Positions 38,520-52,085 of a DNA stretch of 64,000 bases are shown one piece after another. Numbering within the stretch: the first letter of the stretch is position 1; each line of letters begins with the position of its first letter. The notes under the pieces are model-generated. The model searched no databases. It saw only the letters and a list, made by a program, of their open reading frames with translations, and was not told the origin of the DNA. A program made the position numbers and the translations under genes. The stretch comes from Chrysoperla carnea (lineage: Eukaryota > Arthropoda > Insecta > Neuroptera > Chrysopidae), in NCBI RefSeq assembly GCF_905475395.1, contig NC_058341.1, positions 29,217,501 through 29,281,500 of the forward strand, written 5' to 3'.

Positions 38520-40237
38520 TGTTGAAAACAACTTACAGTAGTAACACAAATAAAAATGGTAGGAAACAAAACAAAAATATTGTTAGTAAAAATTGATGTA
38601 ACGAAAAACAAACCAACAAAAATGTATGTGTACGTCAGTTAACAATACTTGGAAAACGACCGACATAGATGGGAATTATTTACTATTTTAATCATTTTTT
38701 TTTTTACCAAACTCCCTACCAATTAAATTTTGTGAACATGAATTTTTTCAGAGAGAAAATATTTTTGTGCGAAAGCTATCTTTGTTTTCTCTGTAGAGTT
38801 TCGCTTATTTCTATCTCTTATGATATCAATGTTGTAGGCAAAGAGTTTGTGTCCTCAATAGTGTATAAACTTAAATTAAAGAAAAACTTTAGGAACTAGT
38901 CAAATTTAAGTACATAATAAATTAAAATAGGTAAAAAACGTGGTATGAAAGTCTTTTATTGAAGCTTGTCTCAAGTTTACAAAAGAACACATGACTTTCT
39001 TTCGGGAAAAAAGATAAATACTTTTGTTAAGAAAAAAGAAGAATACTTTTTATATTACCAAATGTCACAGTGAATTTACTATTGTTTGTTAACTTCATGT
39101 TAAAACGGTGCGTGAAATGTTAAAACCACCATTCAGAAAAGTTATGAAAAATCCTTTACTATAAACAAATAACTGCCTTTATTTTCGGATAACAGAGAGG
39201 TTGTTTTTACTTATTTTTGACATGTTTGGCAAGCCTTCTACTCAAGACAACCACATAAGACAAGCTAATACCATTGCCTCATGGCCTAGATATTTAGTAA
39301 AAAAGATTTTTTGAAAACCGAATTCGAAAAATATTTTCATCTCTGTTTTCGAATTATCCTATACATTTGTATGGAAAACTTTTACCTAAAAAATTGTGTT
39401 ACATCAAAATTGTGTCAACGAAAATGAATAACTATTGAGGGAGGTGGAACACTGCAAAACATCCGTAATATTTGTGCTCAGAAAATTTCAATTATTAATG
39501 TTAGACTGGAAATGGACATTAGATCCATATATTCTTTTTTTTTTTTTTGAATATTTCATAATTAAAAATGACTTTGTAACATTCACAAAAAGAATCAATA
39601 AAAATATTATTTTATTATTATTAGTATTATTAGATCTCATTACAAGCAAAGCTTAGAAGAAATTACACAGATTTATTTACTTAACACTGGTATTTCCACT
39701 CTGCCCCTCGTGCCCCCACACAAGATTCACCGTATCTTTCTTTTTCAACAATTCTTCTTAATTTTGCTAGATCGTTAATTCTCCTTTCTTAACATGTAAC
39801 TGAACCCTTGTTTGACAACGAATAGGTAACTCACCAAACTCTCGTTTTTAATTGAACATTTTCAATCACTAAATTAAATTGACATTTTAAAATGTATGAA
39901 ACGTTTTTCCATTTTTTTATTTTTAAATATAAAAATGTTTCCTGTGCTCTAGAAATATTATTCATTCAGCATAACTTGTTTTGAAAGTTCAATTCGAAAT
40001 GAAAATACATTAGAAGTGAATGTGTTATTTTAAGTATTCATCATTTCTATTTTGCTTACAATTTTAATGTATCAATAGAATAGTCCATTAGCTATTTACA
40101 CTATTTTCTCTACTTTATGCAGGCAAAGCTCAGATGGGTTAATCAATTTTTCTTTCTGGATCCTGTGCTTTTACCAGAATTAACTTCAATCTTCCATCTT
40201 TAATGATAATACAAAACTATTTTATTTTCATAACTTA

Positions 40238-40490
40238 CTTTTTAACCGACTTCAAAACAGGAAGGTTCTCAATTCGACTGTATTTTTTTATGTTTAGACC
40301 TCAGAACTTTCGACTGAGTGAACCGAATTTGATGATTATTTATTTGAAAGCTGGTATTTCCCGTGTGGTCCCCATTTCCATTTGGTCCAGTTCTGACATT
40401 GGGATCCATGAGAAAACCATATAAGTCTTAAATTTGCATTATGTGCACGACAAATAGCCTCATAACTAATATCACGCGAACCGATTTCGA
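40238..40490 (+). repeat. Repeat family D
   Basis: Begins TTTTTAACCGACTTCAAAAC, then AGGTTCTCAATTCGACTGTA and GAGAAAACCATATAAGTCTT. I recognise this sequence type from other insect genomes as a common non-coding repeat; its class is unknown to me. Confidence 0.5.
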
Positions 40491-41781
40491 TTATTTTTTT
40501 TTAGTGATAAATTAGTTAATGTAGTCAGGTTCAGTAAAAATCACAAAGTAATAAAACATTTAACAAAAAAATCGACTTAAAAAAAAAAACTCTTCCAAAA
40601 CAAAATAATGCACTAAAAAGTACAAAAATAACGATTATAGCAGCCAAGGAAACAAATTTTTTTGTAAAAAAGTCAGTGTTATACATACATGCAAGTCTAA
40701 GATTACAATATAATAAATAAAAGACTAAGAATTGGACGATTTTTACCTTGAAGACCCTTGAAGTTAGGCTTTTCAAATTTAATTTGCGAAAATTATCAAC
40801 ATTGGCTTACTGTGTTGGGACAAAACAATGACCTTATGTGTATACTGGATTTGAGAGTTTTTATCAGTTCTCATGATTCAGACTTAGACTTTAAATGTAG
40901 GAATTTATAGCTTATAAGCTAAATAGCTTATAACTAATTCAGGTCTTATAACGCGGCAAATCTGTCTACAAATCGTTTTAATTTTACATTTGTCAATCAA
41001 CTTAGTGAAGCGGCCATATATGTATCTAAAATTCACATGCTTAAATGGTGAAATCTATAAATAAACTTTAATAAATTATTATGTCTAATTAATTATGGGT
41101 GTTGCCTGGTTAATAAAAACAAATAATTTGGTATTCAGTATCAGTTGTCTTCATATATTTTACATTATTACATTATACAATGTAAATGTAGGTACTAAAC
41201 GGCTTCTAAGAAGACACTATAGAAATTGGTTGTTTTTATGTTAGTACCTCCATATATAGTTTAGATTGGGACTAATACGCTCAACATAAAAAAAACGCTA
41301 GGCTTTCTTTAAACTTTTTTTAAAGTTTATATACATAGTGAATTGGTTGTGTATGATATGTATGGATTTTATCATGACAAAACAAATTTTCGGGCTTTCG
41401 TCAAAATTTCATGTTTTAATGAGCCCTAATCAGTTTGTTTTTTGAAGTTAAGATATAGTAATCGTAAATAGATTTAGAGTATTCGAAAATGCTTCATGTT
41501 TTTATATCTTTTGGCTACATTTTTGAATGAATTGAGTGCCTACTAACTTCTGTTTGAAAGTTTTCAGAACAGATTCATTTGGTACTCGATAACACTCTTT
41601 TAGGAGCTTAGGCAGTATTATATGTATAGAAAACACGATGTTTCCAAGCCAAGTTTAGAGGAAAGAAATTTAATCTCTTTTGAACAACTATCAACGAACC
41701 AACCATCAGGGTGTTAGCATTTTTACATAAAACTACACGAGTCCCTACTTAAATAGCTAGGCTATTGAGAAATACGATTTC

Positions 41782-42150
41782 TAACCCCCGAACTAAAAAA
41801 AAAGGGTGTTATCAGTTTGACCGCTTTGTGCGTGTCTGTGTGTGTGTCTACCAGTGGCATCGTAGCATCTAAACGGATGAACCGATCCTTTTGGTTTCGT
41901 TTGACAGGTAATTAAATGGAGAGTGTTCTTAGCTAGTTTTAAAGTACGCGTTTATGGTTCCGTACCCAAAAAAACTAAAAAATTGGCGATGATTGAAAAT
42001 CGGTTTAATTTGGAAAAGGCTTTAAGAAAAACAATAATTTAAGGAAGAGTCTTCAAAGATATGTTTCAAATGCGAGTTTAAGGTTCCGTACCCGAAAAAT
42101 TTGTTGGGGTTCTTTAAATTTTGTAAATTTCACTTGTTGAATTTTGATTT
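41782..42150 (+). repeat. Repeat family B, most complete copy
   Basis: Order of blocks: TAACCCCCGAACTAAAAAAA, GGGTGTTATCAGTTTGACCG, a TG/TC-rich tract, GTGGCATCGTAGCATCTAAA with CGGATGAACCGAT, then twice a half-unit made of AATGGAGAGTGTTCTTAGCT or its variant and AAGGTTCCGTACCCGAAAAA. It ends in TAAATTTTGTAAATTTCACT. No coding capacity is evident. Confidence 0.65.
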
Positions 42151-42764
42151 GATTACAAATTAACCGTAAATGTTTATACATAGGGGTCACATAAATGTTC
42201 AAACCATAGTTTTTATTTTTATAAAAATAATAAAATGATTGAGCTATTATTATTCATATTGGTTCGTATTAAATGACTGTATAAAATATAACTACATAAC
42301 ATTTTAGCACGTATCTACGTTAAGGACAAGGACATTTTATTTTGTATTAAAAATAAAATGTATTGTTGTTTGTTTCTCACATACAAAATGTTATTTTTGA
42401 AAAAGTTATTTTAACATTTTATGTAATGTGATTTTTGATTTAATTTATTGCAATCATTTTTATAGCTTAGACAATGTTAGGAATGGCTCATACTTATGGT
42501 ATTTTTCTATTATTATGAGGAAAAAATAGATTATTAAAATGATATTGCAGGTTTTTGTTGTGTATTAATCGGGCGATTTGTTAGATCATCGACAATCCTT
42601 GGCCTATGTAATGGAAGATCTGTAATTGATTGAGCAAACATTATGTAATGTTATATGGAAGAAGAAGAGGAATCGCGCAGAATGCTTTACCATTTAGCTA
42701 CAGATGTGTTAAAGCGAAAAGAGTGTATTGTACTTGTGTAATATATATCAAGGTATACTAAGTT

Positions 42765-43245
42765 TGGACTGAAGTTTGTAACGCTTAAAAATATTGATGC
42801 TTCGATCGATAACTCAAAAACGAAAAAATATATTAAGCTGAAACTGTTATAGCGTGCTCAAGACGTAAAAAGTCTAGCTTGTAAATAAGCAACATAGGTT
42901 AATTGGGTTTTGGGTCCGTAGGACCCATCTTGTAAATCCTTAGAGATAGAACAATAGTTTAAATACAAAAAATGTTCCTCATAAAAATATAAACAACTTT
43001 TGTTAGAAACATTTTTTCGTTCACATCACTGTTTACCCGTAAGAACAAAATTATATAGTCTGTAAATTAATTAATTCAAAATATGGGAATATCAGTCATG
43101 TGTGTGTGACATGTATGTTTGGCTATGGCAGATTGGTTATATATCTCTTTTTACTTACATGACGTGAAAAAACAAACAATTCCGTAATCAATACTGTCTA
43201 TACATGGTATTTCAAGAATTAACTCAATCAATTGTTTGTTTTTAT
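42765..43245 (+). repeat. Repeat family C, copy 1
   Basis: Starts TTTGTAACGCTTAAAAATAT and shares blocks in order with 51,583-52,085: TATAGCGTGCTCA, ATCTTGTAAATCCTTAGAGA, TAGAACAA, ATCACTGTTTACCC, and the end ATTAACTCAATCAATTGTTT. A block containing the TCTGTCCGTC tract is deleted here. Confidence 0.65.
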
Positions 43246-43860
43246 TCGTTTTTTATTTATTTTTTATTTTGAAATGGCACCTGTAAGAAATGTTAACAAA
43301 TTGTCACCTCATTAATTTTAAGAAACATCTTTAGAGATTGTGTGATACTTAAATATTATTTGCTCATTTGGTTTAAGTCTCTCAAGTCTGTGTTTTGACT
43401 CAATAACAGGGCAATAATAATGCACCAAGAATCTTTTATTGCACCAATAGGAAAGTTGTCATAAATTTTTAAAATCCTCTTTTTTATTCAACCGAATAAT
43501 TCTAAATTTCTTATTCATCCTAGTACGTATCCAACATAATATATTAGTCATTGGAACAGCCCAACATTTAAAGCAATGAATCAAGTAAATAGCAGATCAG
43601 TACCTACGTATATGTGCATATTTATTAATTGAGTACCTAGTCTTTGTATTCGATACGATACGTTAAGTTTGATGTATGAATAAAATTAACAGACGACGAC
43701 AACTGACAAACAATATGCTTGTTTATCAGATAGATTATCATTAGTTTACAACATATGTCTGTAACATCCTTATAGACACGGGATGGCTGTCAAGGTTGGT
43801 CATACAATAAGTCCAAACTTATTGAAGCGATTGGGTAGATCACCGCCAATTTTTCATTTT

Positions 43861-43883
43861 TTTGGGTACGGACAGACAGACAG

Positions 43884-43929
<46 letters not shown>

Positions 43930-43969
43930 CGGTCAAACTTATAACACCCCTTTTTTTAGCTGGGAGTTA
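43861..43969 (-). repeat. Repeat family B fragment with (CA)n
   Basis: (GACA)n then a (CA)n run of about 40 bp, followed by ATAGCGGTCAAACTTATAAC and ACCCCTTTTTTTAGCTGGGA, which is the family B start on the minus strand. Confidence 0.65.
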
Positions 43970-46321
43970 CAAATAGAACACATGGAACTTATTATTTCGG
44001 CGAAGGATAGGTTCTATCGTGTAAGGATTGGCTCAGTGCTGAAAATCGACGAAATACTTAGTGGGGTACTGAGATGTGCGTAATTTTAATCGGTGTTAAA
44101 CAAAAACTTATCCATTTTCCCAAATATTTGTTTGTGATTATCTTCTCATTTTTAACGGCTTGTTTTATCCCAACTTCCGCGTCAAATAGCTTGAAATCCT
44201 AGCATTATATTTTCTTGGCCCAGTGGTAGAATCACAAAAACTACCTTAAATTGATTATACGCTAATAGACCGAATGTAGGATCCCATAGAAAATAGTTCA
44301 CTCCCACACTGTCACCGTAAATAAGCAGTCAAATTTCATTATAGCTAATAGAAACAAAAAATGGCAGTGATCCTGCCCATACGGAGAACCAACCTAGACA
44401 ACTTGCCCCTATACTCAATACGTTTATCATTCACTATTACTTCGAAATCAGTAGGAAATTCATGTGAGAGTTAATGTTTTCACAATCAGCATCATTATGC
44501 TTAAAGCATGAGTTAATTTATATACACATTATAATTATTAGTAGGTATTATAAGTGTTAGTTTTAAGACTTCATTTTGTGTGAAAATCGGTTAATATTGT
44601 TTATCATTGCAAATTATATTGTGTTAAATAATAAATTGTATTACATAAATTCTGATAATCTTCGTAGAGGGCAGAAAAAGCTATTAAAAATGGCAGAGGT
44701 AGCAATATTTTTCCAAAATTTTTTAGCGAATTGCCGAAGGAAATGAAGCTATTGCTTTTGTACCGATGAAGGAATTTTGGAAAAATTTTGACCTAATTTG
44801 TCCCTTCAAGAGGACACGATCAGGTTTACGAACAATTGTTTCAAACAATGTTTTCACGTTTTTCGATTTTAATGTAGAATTTGACTGGCTTATATATTAT
44901 TTATAATACTATATATTATTTATAATAAAACCCTTTTCTCAAAAGTATTTCATTCGGGTGCTAGTTCAACTGCTGCTGCCTCGATAAGTACTCAATTCAT
45001 TTTTAAAAGCAAATATAATGTTGTATTTGTAAAAAAGGTAACCATGTATTTTGTATCACAACAGAAATAACAGTGTTGTGCATGTATAATTTTTAAATGA
45101 ATTAAACAGTGGCTATACATTGGTATTTTAAAAGCTATTTTCTCATAAATACACACACTAAACAATATTTTTAATACATTCATAATATATTTTAAAATAC
45201 TGTAGAATACCAAATAAACACAAGCTGTTCATGTTTGAGCGATCCTTATAGTTCATTATGAAAATAACTTTCTGTAACTTATTAGAAATTATTAGAAAAA
45301 ATTGCTGGGGATATTTTTTATACCCATGTGCCGATTTTCATGACATAATTCACAAGCATACTTTTTTCATTAATTTGGTCTACACTCAAAATTATTAAAC
45401 ATTTTATTAAAATAAAATTTTATTACAAGTTTATTAAAATATTTGAATACATTACAAAACAATATTAAATTATCAATTTGTCCAGTTTTTACATTCCATA
45501 GCACTAGTTATAAATTAAAAACATAAGATTATAAATTAAAAACATATAATATATAATATATTGTTGTTGAGCAAGTGATGCTTAAAAATTTGATAATACA
45601 GATATCGCTCTTCAATCATCAATACTCTAACTACAGACGTCTCTGTTCATCAAATGATGAATCTTCGATGAACTCATAATTAAATTAAAATATTGTTTGT
45701 ATATCATCGAAAACCTTGTGATCTGGGAAATTTTTGTGATTTTTGGAAACTTTGTTAATAAAAAAATGTATTTATAAAGTTATATAAGTAACCATATATT
45801 TTTCAAGAACATTTTCTTATATTCTATTCCCTACTTAATTTTAAATTTGCGTTTGGAGAGCTAAAAAATCTGAATCAGTTGAGTAGCTAGATCATCCAGA
45901 ATGACTCAAAATAAATAGAACTCAATTGTATTTTTGTAATGAATAAGAACCAAAATGACTACTGTTTACAGAATAGTATTTATATAGTATATATTGCTCA
46001 TTCGAGTTCATATTACTAAACCATTACCTACAAATTATAATTTTAAACTGTTTATAACATTTAAACATTTTGTTGTAAATGTAATGTAGGTGTTTTTGAA
46101 TACATACATCGTATATATAGTATATATGTTTTGTGTTATGTATTTGTTCGAATTTACATAAATTTTCAATATTTAAATCGTATGTAAATTAATGACGACA
46201 CAAATAAATTTTAACGAGTTAGAAATAATATTTATACATATAATATTGTAGTATCCATAACTTTCTCATTTCTTCCATAATATATCTACATTCTTAATAA
46301 ACAAATAATAAATTTAATAGG

Positions 46322-46413
46322 TAATTGTTATAAATGTTGTCTAAGAAGGATCGTAATTGTATGATCCACTGGTAGAGACGTAATTGTTATAAAGGTTGTC
46401 TAAGAAGAATCGT
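46322..46413 (+). repeat. Tandem repeat, period 59 bp
   Basis: TAATTGTTATAAATGTTGTC with TAAGAAGGATCGT at 46,322 recurs at 46,381 with two differences in 33 bases. Confidence 0.75.
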
Positions 46414-47464
46414 CTTTTTCAAAAATCAATAACTGTCAAATTTGTATTTCTGTTCAAAATTTTATATTTAAAAAACTTGAGTTGTGAAAGTTATCAGAAG
46501 TTAAAGAAAACAGTGATAATTTAAAGTAAGTACAATGCAATTATTATGTTATGTCATAGTAAATATTCTAATCAAACCAAACGTAAAATACTCACATATT
46601 GGGTTGACTACTAAATCAGAACTATGGCTTTTTTAAACTGATACCTCAATTATTTCATAAAATAATAACTAAAAGTAGCTGTAAAATTAAATTCCTTAAA
46701 GAATCAAACTAGTATTTGACTTCTTAAATTAATATCTTAAATTTTTGGAAAAATATATTGTAAATAAAAAAAGTAAGCGCTACATTTATAATGTACCAAG
46801 ATACGAAATCAATACAGTGCCTACCGGGTGCCCCACAACATCTTTCGAATTTTTTTCATTTATCTATGAAGAATTTCCACTGAAGTAGATTATATCAAGG
46901 TTTTTTGTATAAAATTAGCGTAGATTTTTGAAACTTATTTGTAATAAGTCAAGTATAACCGACAACGCAAAGAAAATGATAAATTTTCGGTCTATGGGCA
47001 TGATACTATGTTCAATAGGTTTTTATTATCACAAAGAAAATTCAATTTAAAGTACAAGTACCTATCTTAAAATACTAAACAATAAATTGAAAAACAATTC
47101 ACTGACTGGTAGTTTCATCAAATTTTTTTTATATGCATTCTCTTAAATTAGTAACAACATATCAACACCAATTTCAATTTCAATTTCACTCCAAAAATAT
47201 TTTGTGCACGACATTATTCTTACCATTTTTACAAAACAAAATACCCAATATAAATTTTAAATTCACGACCATACCAATCAGAGTGATATCAATAATATAC
47301 TTTTTTTTACACTCACATTATCTGTTTTTGAACAAGAGTGATAAATTTAATACAATTGATGCAAACTCTATAATATAATGTGGCATAGTAGTCCAAGCTT
47401 CCATACCCGTAACAAACATGTTATGAATCCAATTATAATACAAAGTTCAAAACTAATTTTAGTC

Positions 47465-47580
47465 CTAACGCTTGTTATTTGAAACGCTTAAAACATTGGT
47501 GATACGAAATAAATTTTGGTATAGGTGTTGTATAAAATCACTTTTAATTCATATACGTTTGTCCGCCCTTGAAGCTACCT
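47465..47580 (+). repeat. Repeat family C, short fragment
   Basis: AACGCTTAAAACATTGGTGA, ATTTTGGTATAGGTGTTGTA and GTTTGTCCGCC follow the order of the start of the copy at 51,583. Confidence 0.5.
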
Positions 47581-48768
47581 TGAAAGATTGTTGAAAAACA
47601 TAAAAAATTCTAGAAAATTCTTTTGAAAATTTTATTTTTTTATATATTTATTTTTTTTCGGACTAGGCACTTGTCCACTAGACAATGATCTGGAATGTTA
47701 TACGCAGTTGGGATCTTCATATGTGTCTTTTATTTTGTATTTACACATTACAAAAGAAATTTTTCGTCAAATACCGACAAGGTATGTAATTTTCAACAAA
47801 TCTTAGATTAAGTTAACAAAAATTCATGGGTCTAGCACTCTTATCATATTTCTGTCTTGGCACTCTTGGTTAATTTTTTAACGTATTTGTTACTGCTATC
47901 GAAACTTGGAATAATGCATCAAATGAACACAGCAAGAGGACGTTCGTTCAATTCAATGTTCAATAATTTTTTCAACACATGGCAGCAAGCGTAAAATATA
48001 CTCATTAAGAATGCTGATCAGTTATATTATATCTTTGATTGTTTTCCTCTTATATTCCTAATACGTATAAATATTTCTCACCATATTTATCATTATATCG
48101 ATCGTTTACTTATATTGAATATGTTTTTTTTTTCTGTATTGATTTCAGTTATATTGTAGTAATTTTGTTATCATTGTAAGAGGAGGTATACTAAAACCGC
48201 ACTCAAATTTTTATCTCTTATTGTTAATGGACGTTAAAAGGGTTATTTATGTCTGGTATAACTTAGAAAATTATATAGAATACTACTAAGAAACTCAATC
48301 CGAATCACATCCGTTTTTAGTGTCTGACATTAAATGATTGTTGTAAAAGATGATCATTGATGTTAATTTCTAATTAACATCCAAGCTCATGTTCGTCCCA
48401 AAAATAGCTCATGTTCATAAAATATTAAAAGAGAGAGAAAAAGATTTATGCGAAAAAACTACTCTTTATAAAGTAACAAACAAATTTTATTTAGCAAAAA
48501 TCCTTTAGAAAAACCTTGCTATAGGACAAAACCAAATTTAAATTTTCTATTAAGGATCATATACCAAGCTCTTAGCTACTTCAGATGCATCAAACAATTT
48601 GAAAAATTCAAGATAAAATTTTGTCACTGCTCTGTCATTTCATTAAAATTTCTACGTTCAGATACGTAGTTGCCTGAAATAAGTCAAATTCTGAATTGAC
48701 CCTGAACTTTTTGACTTTGATTTTTTTGATTTAATCTAAGCGTCAGGAATATCTTTCCTATTTTATCA

Positions 48769-49115
48769 TTAACCCCAGAATTAAAAAAAGGGGTGTTATA
48801 AGTTTGATAGCTATGTTTGTGTGTCTGTCTGTCTGTGGTATCGTAGGGCCTAAACGGATGAACAGATTTTGATTTTTCTTGTATTTTTCTTGATTTTTCT
48901 TTGATTTTTGTTTGAAAGGAAATTTAATGGAGAGTGTTCTAAGCTAGGTTTCAAGTGCGCTTTTTGGGGTTCCGAACCCGAAAAAACTAAAAAAATTGGC
49001 GATGATGTTTAGAATCGGCTCAATTTGAAAAAAGCCTTGAGGAAAACGGTAATTTAATGGATAATCTTCATAGATATATTTCAAGTTCGAATTTAGGGTT
49101 CCGTCGTACAAAAAA
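48769..49115 (+). repeat. Repeat family B, long copy
   Basis: Same block order as 41,782-42,150: TTAACCCCAGAATTAAAAAA, GGGGTGTTATAAGTTTGATA, GTATCGTAGGGCCTAAACGG, then two half-units each with AATTTAATGGA and a GGGTTCCG block. Confidence 0.65.
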
Positions 49116-50019
49116 TATAATCCTATCAATTATTTCTTTATGAACATTGTTATCCATAATTTGAAAAGATTTATAGGATCTTTAAGTAAGAAAATCCAAT
49201 AGGTCTCGACGACGCTCGAGCTACTACACGTTAAGCATCCTGGGCTCCCCTACCATAAGATTAACAAATTTAAAATAATTTTTCACTTTAAAAAGATTTT
49301 ATTTTCACTTATTTATTGCGGTTAATGTATGTAACCGTTTAAGTACATGAGGAGTGATATTGTATTAAATTGGATTTCATTTGTTAGGTATGTAAACATT
49401 ACCAAATTATATTTAAAATTAAGAAACGTGTACATTATTTGAATACTAAATTGTTAGGTATACATACATACATAAGTACCAAGTGTCTGTAGGTTTTTTA
49501 AAAATATATAAATTTGGTGCGTAACAGAGTATGTCTGTTCTTATCAGTTTGTTAAACTTAATTTTTATTAACAAAAAAATAATAATAATATTTTCAAAAA
49601 AGGATAATTATTTGCTTTATTTCGCTTGTAAAGTGTGCGATGCACAAATTGGTTTCCTAATTCTTGCTACACAATTTTAATTATTTAAGTATTATATAAA
49701 ACATATAAGACTCTAAATTGAGTAAATTGAATCATACTAATAAGTTGTCTAATGAAGTAAAGTTATTCCATTTTTAAGCATTGAGTCTCCTGATCCTGAT
49801 CTCGATATATATTATTAATTAAACATACAGGACATGTCATATTTGAGAATATATAACAATAATTCGGCAATTTTGTTCCTTGAATTCTGAAGTATTTCCT
49901 AAAATTTCGATTATATACTGGCTATGCTTGCCTCTATACATAATTGAACGGGTTGTTTAAATCATTCTAACCAATCCGAACCAATTGCTATCTCTATATA
50001 TTTTATATGTTTGCCTATG

Positions 50020-50225
50020 AATATTTGTTTGGTTGTTACGCTTTCACGCAAAAACTACCGAATGAATTTAAATGAAACTGTAGAACATTATAGCTCATAC
50101 ATCAGAATGACACATGAGCTTTAATTTATGAAGATATATTTAAAAAAAAAATTAAATTTGACATGACATTTTACTGCTCCATCTATGATCATCATTTTGA
50201 ACCATAAATTAGAGATTTCTGTAAA
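50020..50225 (+). repeat. Repeat family F, copy 2
   Basis: GTTACGCTTTCACGCAAAAA, GAAACTGTAGAACATTATAG and CATTTTGAACCATAAATTAG match, in reverse complement, the blocks of 24,545-24,830. Confidence 0.45.
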
Positions 50226-51582
50226 AACTTAAAATAATAGAATAAATTTAAATAAATTCATGACCATCTTTACTTTTAAAGCGGGGAAAATCTTGCACTT
50301 TTACTTAAAGTATTTTACTTGAATTTTTTCTGAATTTTTCTACACGACTAAAGGTACGTATACAATTTTTTTAAATGTGAATCATCATTTGAAGTGGGTA
50401 AGTAATTTCAATGTGATGTTTATTTGAATTTGTATGCATGCATTAGCGTAACTGAACATTATTAAATGCAGGTGTTTAATATTGTAAAAAGGTTGTTGAC
50501 AGTTTTAATATTCACAATTACGTGATACACCTACAATAGAATTAAAACACTTTAACGTCATTACAATTCGTCATCAATATTGATTTATTTTCATGGGCTT
50601 ACCAAATTCCGCAGAATATTTCAAATTTGTGGTCAGTAAAAAAATCCAAATTCCTAATATTAACAATAAAAATTCAAGTTTATTTTGTTACTTTTGTGGA
50701 GCCGTGCTAACACATAACTTTTTTGTATTCATCTTCTCATATTTATATTCCATTAATATTTAATTAAGTTATATAAACTCATCTCTTGATATCGTTGTTG
50801 GTGTCATTGTTACATAAAAAAGTGTAATTAGTATTTTTTGGATGAATGCCATGAAATATAATAAATCTTCAATTCTTTTCCTCATCATATTCCTTAGAAC
50901 ACTTTCTCTATCATTTATATAAAGTAAGTATATATACTTATCTCTGCTGGGTTTATATGTTTATCTTCAGAGGAATCTATTTGCTAACTGCCTTAGACAG
51001 TATTATACATGGTAGTACTTCGTAGTTTTTTAGTGACCCGGCAGGAAAAAAGCAGAATGAGATACTAATTTTGGTTTCTTATAATTTTTTTTACAATATT
51101 AGGAATTTGAAATTACGGTCAGTAAAAGAAAATTTATGGAATTTACTACTCTTTTTAAAAGAGAACCTATATCATAAACGTTGATATATCGAAGAGAAAT
51201 AAAATTAACAAAAACTAGATTTGAAGAAAAAATTTTGTAATTCTTAAAATAAGTTTTTGTCAGTAATATTTTAAGACGTATTAAAAATTAAAATTCTAAA
51301 ACTGTTTTATGAAAATATTATTTAATCAAATAAATATTATAAATTTATTAAAATATTAATTAGTTAGTATAAAGTTAATAATCACAATTAAAATATGTCA
51401 TATAAAACTCATAAATTATTAAAAATAAATTTAATAATAATTTAATTTAAATAAAAATAAAATTCTATAATATACTATACTAGTTTTAGTTTTTTATTGA
51501 TATGTTCATTAATTTTTAAAGGTATTTTATTTTTATACCATGTATATATGAAATATACAAAGTATCCGTCCCAAAGTTCAGT

Positions 51583-52085
51583 CCCAAGTTTGTAACGCTT
51601 AAAAATATTGATGCTACGAACAAAATTTTGGTTTCGGTGTTCATAAAATCACCTAATTAGCCCATTTACGGTTGTCTGTCCGTCTGTCCGTCATATCAAG
51701 CTGAAATTTTTATAGCGTACTCAGGTCCTAAAAAGTGAGGTCGAGTTCGTAAATGAGCTATAAATAATTGAGACTTGGGTAGAACCAATCTTGTAAACCG
51801 TCAGAGATAGAACAAAAATTTAAATATAAGAAATGTTCCTTATAAAAAAATAAACATTTTGTTTGAAACATTTTTTTGTAAACATCACTGTTTACCCACG
51901 AGGACGTTTATTAGGTGCAAATTTTATAGTATGTATTAATATGGAAATATCAGTTACATCTGTGTGGCTATTTAAAAGTGGATATCTTCTCTTATTTACG
52001 TGACGTCCAAAAACAAACGATTGCAATCAACACTGTCTATACATGCCATTTCAACAATTAACTCAGTCAATTGTTTGTTTTCACT
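51583..52085 (+). repeat. Repeat family C, copy 2 (most complete)
   Basis: Starts TTTGTAACGCTTAAAAATAT, includes GGTTGTCTGTCCGTCTGTCC, TTATAGCGTACTCAGGTCCT, ATCACTGTTTACCCACGAGG and ends TTAACTCAGTCAATTGTTTG. No open frame of note. Confidence 0.65.

Larger units (their letters stand above)
27872..41781. other. Intergenic, repeat-bearing DNA
   Basis: No gene that I can support. It contains family E (34,490-34,680), a three-copy degenerate repeat (35,640-35,945), a family A end (35,979-36,018), a (CA)10 microsatellite, a MITE-like unit (37,934-38,519) and family D (40,238-40,490). Open frames at 31,318-31,533, 31,554-31,736 and 32,036-32,266 (plus) are the least repeat-like, but none matches a family I know and none has a clear exon border pair. 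Confidence 0.5.

Noticed and set aside
44210..44240. A-box-like GGCCCAGTGGTAGAATC
   Set aside because: No B box (GGTTCGAAT type) follows at tRNA spacing.
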